This document shows, in pieces, positions 10,772 to 20,004 of a stretch of 64,000 bases of DNA (the first letter of the stretch is position 1; every line of letters starts with the position of its first letter). A program made the translations under genes and the position numbers. This DNA comes from CAVSMC01 sp963728935. Its GTDB lineage: Bacteria > Pseudomonadota > Gammaproteobacteria > Burkholderiales > Casimicrobiaceae. The DNA is taken from positions 868,001-932,000 of the forward strand of contig CAVSMC010000001.1 in NCBI GenBank assembly GCA_963728935.1. Direction: 5' to 3'. The notes below the pieces were generated by a model. That model ran no database searches, had not been told where the DNA came from, and saw only the letters and a program-made list of their open reading frames with translations.

Positions 10772-11877
10772 TAGGGCTTCCTGACGAAGTCGCCGATGTT
10801 GACCGGGTCGGTCGTGTTCAGAACGAGCGCGTACGAGACACGGTCGAAGACGCGGAACACGAACATCAATCCGGTGCGCTCGTCGGGAATCGAGAGGTAG
10901 TGTTCGGGTTTGAAGACTTTTGTCGGCTCGGTGAAACGGACGAGCCATTCCTGCTCGTTCGACGGCCGCGGATCGACGATCGGCTCGACGCCTCGATAGA
11001 TCGCGAGCACCGTGCCGATGTCCATGCCGTCGGCGATACCCTTGTCGATCGTGACGACCCAGCCGCGGCCGACTTCGATCGAGTCGCGACTGGTTGCGAT
11101 GATGCGTCCGTCGACGGCCCGTTCGGGCGGATGCGGCGCATAGTTGATGAGCTGTTCGCGCGGCGGCGGCACCAGCCGGTCGCCGACGAAGATCTCCTCG
11201 TTCGTCGCGCCGAGGCGCACGGTCGACACGTCGGCGAAGCGCTCGACTCGCGCGGTGCCGAGGAAGCGCTGCTCATAGCCGAGCACTTCGCCATCGAGCG
11301 AGGTGAGTGTTCGCCCCGCACGATAGATAAACAGCATGTCGCCTTGCGCCGGGTCGAGCCCCGTCACATAAACGACGTCGTTCTCGCCGCGCACGACGCG
11401 TCGGTCGCGGCCGGAGATGATTTCCGACGCGCCGGCGAGCCCCTCGGGACCGGTGACGAGCGGGCGCGAGATGTACGGTTCGATGTCGCCCGGCGGAATG
11501 CTCGGGATCGCCTCTGCGTCGAGCGGCGAGGCGCGCACGCTCGGCGAGAGCCTTACGGTGTTGGCGGACGGCGCGCCGCCGCGCTCGACGGACAGGCGCA
11601 TCTGACTGCGATCGAGCACTAGGACATCGCCCGGATAGATCAGGTGCGGATTCTTGATCTGCTCACGGTTGAGTCGCCAGAGGTCCGGCCAGCGCCACGG
11701 CGTCTTGAGGAACTTCCCCGCGATTCCCCACAGCGTGTCGCCTTTTTGCACGGTGTAGCGGTCGGGAGCGGTGTCGCTGACCGCGACGTCATCCGCCCAC
11801 GCCGGGAATGCGGCTACAACCGCCCACGCGGCAGCGGCCGCGGCGACTCGAATCGCCATGCTAAACTTCTGACGCAT
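10771..11877 (-). CDS. LysM domain-containing exported protein
   Basis: A 368-residue protein with an N-terminal signal peptide (hydrophobic AAAAAAWAVVAAFPAWA, cleavage near AWA-DD). A LysM domain of about 50 residues follows directly (YTVQKGDTLWGIAGKFLKTP, then NPHLIYPGDVLVL), which binds peptidoglycan. The remaining 270 residues are the conserved tail found with this LysM type in betaproteobacterial dprA operons; their role is unknown. The start at 11877 has a good ribosome-binding site (GGAGAGG four bases before ATG). It is divergent from def. Confidence 0.9.
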   Translation of the reverse strand: MRQKFSMAIRVAAAAAAWAVVAAFPAWADDVAVSDTAPDRYTVQKGDTLWGIAGKFLKTPWRWPDLWRLNREQIKNPHLIYPGDVLVLDRSQMRLSVERGGAPSANTVRLSPSVRASPLDAEAIPSIPPGDIEPYISRPLVTGPEGLAGASEIISGRDRRVVRGENDVVYVTGLDPAQGDMLFIYRAGRTLTSLDGEVLGYEQRFLGTARVERFADVSTVRLGATNEEIFVGDRLVPPPREQLINYAPHPPERAVDGRIIATSRDSIEVGRGWVVTIDKGIADGMDIGTVLAIYRGVEPIVDPRPSNEQEWLVRFTEPTKVFKPEHYLSIPDERTGLMFVFRVFDRVSYALVLNTTDPVNIGDFVRKP

Positions 11878-11990
11878 AAAGCCTCTCCGAGTTGGGCGGG
11901 GCTTGCTATCGTCCTAAACCGCCGCAAAATAAGCGCTTAGGACAGATTTTGCATGCCAAGTCTGCGTTTTGCAAGCTAGAAACCCGTGCC

Positions 11991-12494
11991 ATGGCCCTGC
12001 TCACTATTCTCGAATACCCTGATCCGCGCCTGCGCAAGGTCGCCGCGCCGGTCGCAGCCGTCACGCCCGACATCCAAAAGCTCGTCCGCGACATGGCCGA
12101 GACCATGTATGCGGCGCCCGGCATCGGTCTTGCCGCCACTCAGGTCGACGTCCACAAACGCGTCATCGTCATGGACCTTTCGGACGCTCGCGACGAGTTG
12201 CGTGTGTTCATCAACCCCGAGCTCGTGTTCGCGGACGGCGAAACCGAGTACGAGGAGGGCTGTCTGTCGGTGCCCGGCTACTACGACAAGGTCGTGCGGC
12301 CCGCCACGGTTCGCGTACGTGCGTTGAACGAGCGCGGCGAGCCGTTCGAGCTCGACGCCGACGGCATGCTAGCCGTCTGCATCCAGCACGAAATGGACCA
12401 CCTCGTGGGCAAAGTCTTCGTCGACCGCTTGTCGCCGCTCAAGCGCGCGCGACTGAACAACCGGCTTCGCAAGAAGCAGCGCCTCGCCGGTTAG
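11991..12494 (+). CDS. def: Peptide deformylase
   Basis: Metalloenzyme that removes the formyl group from nascent N-termini. All three motifs are present: GIGLAATQ at about residues 45-52, EEGCLSVPG (metal-ligand Cys) and HEMDH (the HEXXH metal site). The 167 residues match the family. I start at ATG 11991 (MALLTILEYPDPRLRKVA); upstream in-frame sequence has no family similarity. fmt follows 20 bases later, so formyl addition and removal are encoded together. Confidence 0.98.
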   Translation: MALLTILEYPDPRLRKVAAPVAAVTPDIQKLVRDMAETMYAAPGIGLAATQVDVHKRVIVMDLSDARDELRVFINPELVFADGETEYEEGCLSVPGYYDKVVRPATVRVRALNERGEPFELDADGMLAVCIQHEMDHLVGKVFVDRLSPLKRARLNNRLRKKQRLAG

Positions 12495-12514
12495 CGGCCG
12501 GCGCGGGCCCTTCG

Positions 12515-13498
12515 ATGCGCGTCGGCTTCGCCGGCACGCCGACCTTCGCGGCGAGCGCGCTCTCGGCGATTCTCGACGCGGGATTCGACGTCGCGCTCGC
12601 GCTTACGCGGCCCGATCGGCCGCGAGGGCGCGGCATGAAGCTCGAGCCTTCGCCGGTGAAGGTGATCGCGAGCTCGCGCGGCGTTCCGGTGCTGCAGCCG
12701 CCGACGTTGCGTAGCGAAGCGGCGCGCCGCGACGCGCTCGCCGTCGCGCTCGACGTTCTCGTGGTTGCCGCCTATGGGCTCATCCTGCCGCGCGAGGTCC
12801 TCGGCTGGCCGCGCCACGGTTGCGTCAACATCCACGCTTCGCTGCTACCGCGCTGGCGCGGCGCCGCACCGATCCAGCGGGCGATCCTCGCCGGCGATCG
12901 CGAGACCGGCGTTACGCTGATGCGGATGGACGAAGGCCTCGACACGGGTCCGATGATCGACGTCGTTCGCGCGCCGATCGGCGCGCGCGACACCGCCGGG
13001 TCGGTCGAGCGCGCGCTTGCTGCCGGCGGTGCCGTCGCGATCGTCGACCTGCTCGGCCGCCTTGCGCGCGACGGTCGCATCGATGCGAAACCGCAACCGG
13101 CGGAGGGCGTGAGCTACGCCGCGAAGATCGAGCGCAGCGAAGCCGTGCTCGACTGGCAGGACGACGCCGCGTCGATCGATCGAAGAGTGCGCGCATTCGA
13201 TCCCGCTCCCGGCGCCGTGACGTCGATCGGCGGCGAGTTGCTCAAGGTGTGGCGCGTGGAGCCTTCGGCATCGCCCGTCGGCGGCGCCGCTGCGGGGTCG
13301 GTGCTCGCCGCGGGACGCGACGGGATCGTCGTCGCCTGCGGCAAGGGGCTCGCGCGCATCGTCGATCTCCAGCCGGCGGGACGCAGGCGGATGAGCGCCG
13401 GCGATTTTCTCGCCGGTCACCCGCTTGCGCACGGTGCGCGCTTCGACGAGGCGGGCGCGATCGCGACCGATCGCCGCCCGGACGGCACGAAGCGTTGA
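12515..13498 (+). CDS. fmt: Methionyl-tRNA formyltransferase
   Basis: Formylates initiator Met-tRNA using 10-formyltetrahydrofolate. The catalytic domain starts MRVGFAGTPTFAASALSAIL and has the substrate loop NIHASLLPRWRGAAPIQRAI with catalytic Asn and His, followed by MRMDEGLDTGPM with the conserved Asp. The C-terminal OB-like tRNA-binding domain covers about residues 205-310. The 327 residues are slightly above the usual 310-320. It is in a run with def and htpX. Two short GC-rich hairpins lie between its stop and htpX (about 13525-13580). Confidence 0.98.
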   Translation: MRVGFAGTPTFAASALSAILDAGFDVALALTRPDRPRGRGMKLEPSPVKVIASSRGVPVLQPPTLRSEAARRDALAVALDVLVVAAYGLILPREVLGWPRHGCVNIHASLLPRWRGAAPIQRAILAGDRETGVTLMRMDEGLDTGPMIDVVRAPIGARDTAGSVERALAAGGAVAIVDLLGRLARDGRIDAKPQPAEGVSYAAKIERSEAVLDWQDDAASIDRRVRAFDPAPGAVTSIGGELLKVWRVEPSASPVGGAAAGSVLAAGRDGIVVACGKGLARIVDLQPAGRRRMSAGDFLAGHPLAHGARFDEAGAIATDRRPDGTKR

Positions 13499-13592
13499 AT
13501 CCCGTCGCGTTATGCGCATCTAAGGGTTGCCGGCAGCTTCGCCGGCGCTTTCGAGCCCGCCGGCTTCGCGCGGGCGAACACCTGAACTCACG

Positions 13593-14429
13593 ATGATCGG
13601 CAACTGGATGAAGACCGGCCTGCTGATGGCAGGCATCATGGCGCTGTTCGGCACCGTCGGCGCCTTGTTCGGCGGCGGTCAGGGGATGCTGCTCGCGCTC
13701 GCGATCGCTGCGGCGATGAACCTCTGGGCGTATTGGTTCTCCGATACGATGGTGTTGCGCCTGTACAACGCGCGCGAAGTCGACCAACACTCGGCGCCGC
13801 AGCTCTACGGACTCGTCGCCGAGCTCGCGTCGCGCGCGGGCCTGCCCATGCCGCGCGTCTACTTGATCGACGAGCCGCAGCCGAACGCATTCGCGACCGG
13901 ACGAAACCCCGAGCGCGCCGCAATCGCGGCGACGACGGGCATCCTGCGGCTGCTGTCCGCGCGCGAGCTTCGCGGCGTGATGGCGCACGAGCTTTCGCAC
14001 GTCAAGCATCGCGACATCCTCACGTCGACGATCACCGCTTCGATTGCCGGCGCCATTTCGACGCTCGCGAACTTCGGCATGTTCTTCGGCGGGCGCGACG
14101 ACGATCGCAATCCGCTGCTCGCTCTCGCCGTGATGATCGTCGCGCCGGTCGCGGCGATGCTGATCCAGTTCGCGATCTCGCGTTCGCGCGAATTCGAAGC
14201 CGACCGCGGCGGCGCCGAGCTCGCCGGCGACCCGCGCGCGCTCGCCGACGCGCTGATCAAGATCGAGCATTATGTGAAGGGCGTTCCGCTCGAAACCGCG
14301 CAGGCGCATCCCGCGACCGCGCAGATGATGATCGTCAACCCGCTTTCCGGCGGAGGTCTCGCCGGCCTGTTCAGCACGCACCCTCCGCTCGAGGAACGCG
14401 TGCGGCGGCTCTTCGCGATGGCGGCATAG
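13593..14429 (+). CDS. htpX: Protease HtpX homolog (M48 family)
   Basis: Zinc metalloprotease of the inner membrane involved in membrane protein quality control. Two N-terminal transmembrane segments (about residues 9-27 and 32-50) precede the zinc-binding HELSH in MAHELSHVKHRDI; further membrane segments follow, and SREFEADRGGAEL supplies the third zinc ligand. The ATG at 13593 begins MIGNWMKTGLLMAGI, as in the family; 278 residues. Its place between fmt and rsmB is conserved in betaproteobacteria. Confidence 0.96.
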   Translation: MIGNWMKTGLLMAGIMALFGTVGALFGGGQGMLLALAIAAAMNLWAYWFSDTMVLRLYNAREVDQHSAPQLYGLVAELASRAGLPMPRVYLIDEPQPNAFATGRNPERAAIAATTGILRLLSARELRGVMAHELSHVKHRDILTSTITASIAGAISTLANFGMFFGGRDDDRNPLLALAVMIVAPVAAMLIQFAISRSREFEADRGGAELAGDPRALADALIKIEHYVKGVPLETAQAHPATAQMMIVNPLSGGGLAGLFSTHPPLEERVRRLFAMAA

Positions 14430-14441
14430 GGTTTCGCGAGC

Positions 14442-15746
14442 TTGGAGGAAGCGCAACGCCAGGCGGCGCTCGCCGTGCGCCGCGTGCTCGACGGCGCGAC
14501 GCTTCCCGCCGCGCTTGCCGCCGTCGCGCCCGACGAGGCCGCGGACGCCGGACGCCGTCGCTCGCTCGTGCAGGAGCTCGCGTACGGCACGCTGCGCCAC
14601 TGGGGCACGCTCGACGCTTTGACGAAACGGCTTGCGGCGAAGCCGTTTGCCGATCCGGTGCTCGCCACGCTGGTCGCCGTTGCCCTTTATCAGCTTGCGC
14701 ACACGCGTGCGCCGGCGTTCGCCGTGGTCGACCGCGCGGTCGCCGCCGCGGCCGTGCTGGTACGACCCGCGGCGAAGTCGCTCGTCAACGCGCTTCTGCG
14801 CCGTTACCTGCGCGAGCGCGAGGCGCTCGATAGGGCGATCCTCGATGACCCGGTCGGGCGCTTTTCGTATCCGCGCTGGTGGATCGAGCGCGTGCGGCGC
14901 GACTATCCCGACGACTGGCAAGCGATCCTCGATGCCGGCAATACGCGCCCGCCACTGGTGCTGCGCGTCAACTCGCGTCACATCACGCGCGATCGCTATC
15001 TCGCCTTGTGCGCGCGCGAGGGCGTCGCCGCGCGAGCGGCAGGGGCTGCCGGCGTGATCATCGACTCACCCAAACCGGTTGCGCAGCTGCCGGGATATGC
15101 CGACGGAGCATTCGCGGTACAGGATCTCGGCGCCCAGTGCGCCGTTCCGCTGCTCGATCTCGCGACCGGGCTTCGTGTGCTCGATGCGTGTGCGGCACCC
15201 GGCGGCAAGACGGCACACATCGCGGAGAGGGCGGACGTCGAGCTCATCGCGCTCGACAACGACGACACCCGGCTTGCGCGCATACGCGACAATCTCGCGC
15301 GATTGCGTGTCGCGGGCCCCGACGTGCGCGTGATCCAGGGCGATGCGGCGACACCGGCGCGGTGGTGGGACGGTCGCGCGTTCGAGCGCGTTCTCGCCGA
15401 TGTACCGTGCACCGCGTCGGGCGTCGTGCGCCGACATCCCGACGGCAAATGGATACGCCGCGAAAGCGACGTCGTCACGTTCGCGCAAACGCAAGCCCGC
15501 ATCCTCGACGCGCTGTGGAGCGTGCTCGCGCCCGGCGGGCTGCTGCTCTACGCGACCTGTTCGGTGTTTCGCGACGAAAACGACGCTCAGATCGACGCGT
15601 TCGTCGCCCGCCATGGCGAGGCGTTGCGCGAAACCCTCACCTTCCCGGCCGATGCCGTGCGCCGCGGCGACCAACTCTTGCCTTCGCCGCCGGGGGCGAG
15701 CCACAATCAGGACGGGTTCTTCTACGCGCGGCTGCGCAAGGCCTGA
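14442..15746 (+). CDS. rsmB: 16S rRNA (cytosine-967 C5)-methyltransferase RsmB
   Basis: Methylates C967 of 16S rRNA using SAM. An N-terminal NusB-like domain (about 1-140) is followed by the Rossmann methyltransferase: LDACAAPGGKTAHI binds SAM, ADVPCTASGVVRRHPD and LLYATCSVF carry the two catalytic cysteines. 434 residues is normal. The start is uncertain: TTG 14442 is the first start codon after htpX and keeps the NusB-like N-terminus (QAALAVRRVLDG), but the GGAGGAA at 14444-14450 lies inside it; the next candidate is GTG 14475. Confidence 0.95.
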   Translation: MEEAQRQAALAVRRVLDGATLPAALAAVAPDEAADAGRRRSLVQELAYGTLRHWGTLDALTKRLAAKPFADPVLATLVAVALYQLAHTRAPAFAVVDRAVAAAAVLVRPAAKSLVNALLRRYLREREALDRAILDDPVGRFSYPRWWIERVRRDYPDDWQAILDAGNTRPPLVLRVNSRHITRDRYLALCAREGVAARAAGAAGVIIDSPKPVAQLPGYADGAFAVQDLGAQCAVPLLDLATGLRVLDACAAPGGKTAHIAERADVELIALDNDDTRLARIRDNLARLRVAGPDVRVIQGDAATPARWWDGRAFERVLADVPCTASGVVRRHPDGKWIRRESDVVTFAQTQARILDALWSVLAPGGLLLYATCSVFRDENDAQIDAFVARHGEALRETLTFPADAVRRGDQLLPSPPGASHNQDGFFYARLRKA

Positions 15747-15872
15747 CTCCGCAGGCCCTGTGAGCGGGCTCGCCAAGGGCGGCCGTTCCATTTGCGCGAT
15801 GCGCGAAAGTCCCGCGGCCTGCCGGCCGGTTCTTCCGGCGCCAACGTCTCCTCTCCCGTGGCTCCCGTCGGC

Positions 15873-16487
15873 ATGGCCTCCGTTCGCTGCTCCGATGCCC
15901 GCTTTCGCGCAGCGCCGTGGCGTGCGGCTGCAACGCGCTGCGCGCGCTACATCGTCGCGATCGCCGTCGCGATCGCCGCGGCGGCACCGATCGGCGCGCG
16001 CGGCGACACGATCGCGGTGAAATCGGCGGAGCTTCGCGCCGAAGAGGATGCGTACGTGCTGAACGCCGAGTTCGACTTCGCGATCAATCCGACGCTCGAA
16101 GAGGCGCTGCAGCGCGGGGTACCGCTCTACTTCCTGCTCGAGTTCGAGCTCGTGCGGCCGCGACGGTGGTGGGTCGATGAGAAAGTCGTATCGACGACGA
16201 CGCAATATCGGCTGTCGTTCAACCCGCTCACGCGCCAGTACCGCCTCGCGAGCGGCTTGCTCGGCCAGACGCTCGACTCGCTCGAGGAAGCCGAGCGGCT
16301 GCTCTCGCGCGTCACGTCGCGGCCGGTGGCGCGCATCGATGAGCTCCAGGCCGGCGTGACGTACGAGGCCGCCGTGCGGCTTCGGCTCGACGGCAATCAG
16401 CTGCCGAAGCCCTTCCAGGTGAACGCGCTCGCGTCGCGTGAATGGTCGCTTGCCTCGGAGTGGCATCGGTGGAGCTACACGCCATGA
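15873..16487 (+). CDS. DUF4390 domain-containing exported protein
   Basis: A 204-residue protein with an N-terminal hydrophobic signal or anchor (YIVAIAVAIAAAAPIGARG), then the DUF4390 domain (LNAEFDFAINPTLEEALQRG, LEFELVRPRRWW, YRLSFNPLTRQYRLASG). Function is unknown; the family is almost always next to ntrY in betaproteobacteria. I choose ATG 15873; an in-frame ATG at 15792 adds 27 residues lacking similarity. Its stop overlaps the ntrY ATG as ATGA, suggesting coupled translation. Confidence 0.85.
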   Translation: MASVRCSDARFRAAPWRAAATRCARYIVAIAVAIAAAAPIGARGDTIAVKSAELRAEEDAYVLNAEFDFAINPTLEEALQRGVPLYFLLEFELVRPRRWWVDEKVVSTTTQYRLSFNPLTRQYRLASGLLGQTLDSLEEAERLLSRVTSRPVARIDELQAGVTYEAAVRLRLDGNQLPKPFQVNALASREWSLASEWHRWSYTP

Positions 16488-18655
16488 AGGGCACGCTCAC
16501 CGCACGTCGGGTGCGCTGGCTGCTGCTCGGCCTTGCCGGCCTCGGCGCGATCCTGATGTTCCTGCTCGCGACGGCGTCGGCGAATACCTCGCTCTTCGCC
16601 GGACGCTACGACTTGTTGCTCGTCGTCAACGGTGCGATGGTCGTGCTGTTGATGCTGCTCGTCGGCTATCAGTTGCTGCGGCTGCGGCGCAACCTGCGCC
16701 AAGGCGTCTTCGGCTCGCGACTCGCCGTGCGCCTCGTGTTCCTGTTCGCGCTCGTCGCCGGCGTTCCGGGCGCGCTCGTGTACGCGGTCTCGGTGCAGTT
16801 CCTCGGCAAGAGCATCGAGAGCTGGTTCGACGTGCGTGTGGACCGCGCGCTCGAAGGCGGCTTGAACCTCGGCCGGCGCACGCTCGACTATCTGCTGCAG
16901 GAGACGACCAATCGCGCCGCGCAGGTCGCGACCGTCCTCGCCGAGCCCGGTTCGGCGCCGGTCGCTTCACGCTTGTCGCGCGCGGTCGAGCAGACGGGGT
17001 TGACCGAAGCGGCGATCTTCTCGACCGGCGGGGCGGTGATCGCCGTCGCGGGAACCGGCACGACTACTCCGGAACCGCCGTCGGCCGCCGCGATGCGCCG
17101 CGCGCGATTGCAGCAGACGAGCGCGGCGATCGAGCAGGTCGCCGAAGGCGCGCTCGTGCTGCGCGTCGTCGTGCCGGTCAACAGCGACGACCGGCTCGAG
17201 CCGTTGAAAGTGCTTCAGGTCATCGAACCGGTTCCGCGCTCGCTTGCGCAGGACGCCGAGAAAGTTCAGACCGGCTGGCGCGACTACCAGGAGATTTCAT
17301 TCTCGCGGCAGGCGTTGAAGCGGCTCTATTGGATGACGCTCACGCTGACGCTGCTGCTTGCGCTCACGTTCGCGCTCGGTCTTGCCGTCGTGTTGTCCGA
17401 ACGCTTCGCGACGCCGCTCGGCTTGCTCGCCGAAGGCACGCGCGCGGTCGCGCAGGGCGACTTCACGCGGCGCCAGCCGGTGACCTCGCGCGACGAGCTC
17501 GGCGTACTGACCGAATCGTTCAACACCATGACGGCGCAGCTCGCGGAAGCGCAACAGAAAGCGGAGGACAGCCGCCGCGCGACCGAGACGACGCGCGCGT
17601 ATCTCGAGAGCATCCTCGGCAACCTCTCCGCAGGCGTGCTCGCGTTCGACGAACGCTATCGGCTTCGCACGGCGAACGCGAGCGCCGCGGTGATTCTGCA
17701 GCAACCGCTTGCCGAGCTCATGGGGACCCCGCTCGCCGATTGGGCGCGCGCGCTGCCGGCGCTGTCGTCGTTTGCCGAGCTCGTCGCCGAAGGCTTTCGT
17801 GCGAGCCGCGACGGGCAATGGCAGAAGCAAGCGGAGCTCGCGGTCGCGAACATGACGCGGGTGCTGCTGTTGCGCGGATCGCGGCTGCCGGGTACGCCAG
17901 GGGCGGGCTACGTCGTCGTGTTCGATGACGTCACCGACCTTGCGCAAGCGCAACGCGACGCCGCCTGGGCGGAAGTGGCACGCCGGCTCGCGCATGAGAT
18001 CAAGAATCCGTTGACGCCCATCCAGCTCTCCGCCGAACGGCTCGAGCTGAAGCTCGTCGGCAAGCTCGACGGCCCCGATCGCGACGCGCTCAAGCGCAGT
18101 ACGCAGACGATCGTCGCGCAAGTGGCGGCAATGAAGCACATGGTCGACGATTTCGCCGTCTACGCGCGCCAGCCCCGACCCGGGCGGATGCAGGCGATCG
18201 ATCTCGGAAGCCTCTTGCTCGATGTGCTGGCGTTATACGACAATCTACGGTCGCATACCACGCTGTCGCTTCCCGCCGAGCCGCTCGTCGTCCACGGCGA
18301 GCCGACCCGCCTCCGCCAGGTGTTCCACAACCTCCTCCAGAACTCGATCGACGCGCAGGCCGAAAGCGACAATCCCCGCTTCGAGATCTCGCTCGAATCG
18401 CGCGAGAGCGCAGAGGACGTCGAGGCGGTGCTGACCTTCGCCGACGCAGGGCCCGGGTTCGCGGCGGACGTCGCGCAGCGCGCCTTCGAACCGTACGTGA
18501 CGACGAAGCCCAAGGGCACGGGCCTCGGGCTCGCGATCGTCAAGAAGATCGTCGACGAACACGGGGGCCGCGTCGAGCTCGGCATCCGCGAGCCGCACGG
18601 CGCGCGCGTGACGCTGGCATTTCCGTTGCCCGTGAGGGCGAGCGCCGCATCATGA
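16484..18655 (+). CDS. ntrY: Sensor histidine kinase NtrY
   Basis: Membrane sensor kinase of the NtrYX system, linked in other proteobacteria to nitrogen and redox responses. The 723 residues show N-terminal transmembrane helices (about 12-35 and 45-65, a third near 90-110), a periplasmic-type region, a further helix at about 285-310, HAMP (ERFATPLGLLAEGTRAVAQGD), PAS, and a HisKA/HATPase kinase with phospho-acceptor His in RRLAHEIKNPLTP, N-box HNLLQNSID and G-boxes DAGPGFA and GTGLGLAIVKKI. Start ATG 16484 overlaps the DUF4390 stop; its own stop overlaps the ntrX start as ATGA. Confidence 0.95.
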   Translation: MKGTLTARRVRWLLLGLAGLGAILMFLLATASANTSLFAGRYDLLLVVNGAMVVLLMLLVGYQLLRLRRNLRQGVFGSRLAVRLVFLFALVAGVPGALVYAVSVQFLGKSIESWFDVRVDRALEGGLNLGRRTLDYLLQETTNRAAQVATVLAEPGSAPVASRLSRAVEQTGLTEAAIFSTGGAVIAVAGTGTTTPEPPSAAAMRRARLQQTSAAIEQVAEGALVLRVVVPVNSDDRLEPLKVLQVIEPVPRSLAQDAEKVQTGWRDYQEISFSRQALKRLYWMTLTLTLLLALTFALGLAVVLSERFATPLGLLAEGTRAVAQGDFTRRQPVTSRDELGVLTESFNTMTAQLAEAQQKAEDSRRATETTRAYLESILGNLSAGVLAFDERYRLRTANASAAVILQQPLAELMGTPLADWARALPALSSFAELVAEGFRASRDGQWQKQAELAVANMTRVLLLRGSRLPGTPGAGYVVVFDDVTDLAQAQRDAAWAEVARRLAHEIKNPLTPIQLSAERLELKLVGKLDGPDRDALKRSTQTIVAQVAAMKHMVDDFAVYARQPRPGRMQAIDLGSLLLDVLALYDNLRSHTTLSLPAEPLVVHGEPTRLRQVFHNLLQNSIDAQAESDNPRFEISLESRESAEDVEAVLTFADAGPGFAADVAQRAFEPYVTTKPKGTGLGLAIVKKIVDEHGGRVELGIREPHGARVTLAFPLPVRASAAS

Positions 18656-20004
18656 GCACGATCCCGACGGCCGCCAAGGACATTCTGATCGTCGACGACG
18701 AGGTCGGTATTCGCGAGCTTCTATCCGAGATCCTGCAGGATGAAGGCTATCGCGTGTCGCTCGCGGAGAACGCGACCGAGGCGCGCGCCTACCGGCATCG
18801 ACAGCAGCCCGCGCTCGTGCTCCTCGACATCTGGATGCCCGATACCGACGGCGTCACGTTGCTTCGCGAATGGGCCGCCGCGGGGCAGCTGACGATGCCG
18901 GTGGTCATGATGTCGGGCCACGGCACGATCGAGACCGCCGTGGAGGCAACCAAGATCGGCGCGTTCGATTTCCTCGAAAAGCCGGTCGGTTTGCAAAAGC
19001 TCCTCGGCACCGTTGCGCGTGCATTGAAGACCGCGCAAACGAAGGAGCCGCGCCGCGTGTCGCTCGCGGCGATCGGCTCGAGCGCGGCCATCCACGATGT
19101 CGAGCGACAGATGGAGCAAGTGCTCGCTGCGCGCAGGCCGCTGCTCTTGCTCGGCGAGCCGGGTGCTGGGCACGAAATTGCCGCGCGCGCGCTGCAGGCC
19201 ACCGACAGCGCGTGGGTCGAATTGCCCAATGGCGCGAGGCTTGCGGCGAATCCGCTCGCGCCGCTCGACGAAGCGCGCGACGGCACGCTCTATTGCGCCG
19301 AGGTCGGCCACTACGGCAAGAGCGAGCAGAAAGGCCTTGCGTTCCTGCTCGGCAAGCTCGAGCGCGCGAACGTGGCGCTCGTCTGCACGAGCAGCGAGCC
19401 GCTCGGGAACCTTGCCGCCGAGGGCCGCTTCGATCCGTCGCTCCTGTCCGCGCTATCGATCGGCGCCGTGATGCTGCCGCCGCTGCGCGCGCGCCGCGAA
19501 GACATCCCTGCGCTGATCGAACGCTTCTGGCGCGAGGTCAACGCAACGCAGCAGGGCGCACAACAGGCGGTGTCGCGCTCGATCATTTCGCTCACGCCGG
19601 CCGCGATGACAACGCTCGCCGGCGCGTATTGGCCGGGCAACCTCGATCACTTGCAAAGCGTCGTCGCGAACCTGGCGCTCACCGGCGGCAGCGGCGACGT
19701 GACGCCGGATCACGTCAAGCGGCTGCTCGGCGAAGCGGTTGCCGCGCCGCACCAGGTATCGGCCGAGATTACTGCGCGCTTCTTCGAGCTGCCGCTGCGC
19801 GAAGCGCGCGAGGCGTTCGAGCGGATCTATTTCGAACAGCTGCTCGGCCGCGAACAGGCGAACATGAGCCGCGTCGCCGAGCGAGCGGGCCTCGAGCGCA
19901 CGCACCTGTATCGCAAGCTGAAACAGTTGAATATCCGGTTCGCTCGGCGTGGCGAGGACGCCGCCAATGGCGCAGCGGCCGACGGCAACGGCAGCGAAGC
20001 CTGA
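18652..20004 (+). CDS. ntrX: NtrX-like response regulator with degenerate AAA+ domain
   Basis: Partner of NtrY. The receiver domain is intact (VDDEVGIRELL; phospho-acceptor Asp59 in LLDIWMPDTDG; conserved Lys in EKPVG). The C-terminus has a Fis-type helix-turn-helix (MSRVAERAGLERTHLYRKLK). The central domain has the NtrC outline but lost its ATPase hallmarks: Walker A reads GEPGAGHE (168-175) with His for the nucleotide-binding Lys, Walker B reads GTLYCAEV (211-218) with Ala for the acidic Asp, and no GAFTGA-like sigma-54 loop is present. So it probably cannot activate sigma-54 polymerase and may act as a conventional DNA-binding regulator. 450 residues. Confidence 0.9.
   Translation: MSTIPTAAKDILIVDDEVGIRELLSEILQDEGYRVSLAENATEARAYRHRQQPALVLLDIWMPDTDGVTLLREWAAAGQLTMPVVMMSGHGTIETAVEATKIGAFDFLEKPVGLQKLLGTVARALKTAQTKEPRRVSLAAIGSSAAIHDVERQMEQVLAARRPLLLLGEPGAGHEIAARALQATDSAWVELPNGARLAANPLAPLDEARDGTLYCAEVGHYGKSEQKGLAFLLGKLERANVALVCTSSEPLGNLAAEGRFDPSLLSALSIGAVMLPPLRARREDIPALIERFWREVNATQQGAQQAVSRSIISLTPAAMTTLAGAYWPGNLDHLQSVVANLALTGGSGDVTPDHVKRLLGEAVAAPHQVSAEITARFFELPLREAREAFERIYFEQLLGREQANMSRVAERAGLERTHLYRKLKQLNIRFARRGEDAANGAAADGNGSEA

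Noticed and set aside
13525..13592. Two GC-rich hairpins between fmt and htpX
   Set aside because: Short stems, no T-tract, and the genes are clearly in one run; simple high-GC self-complementarity is as likely.
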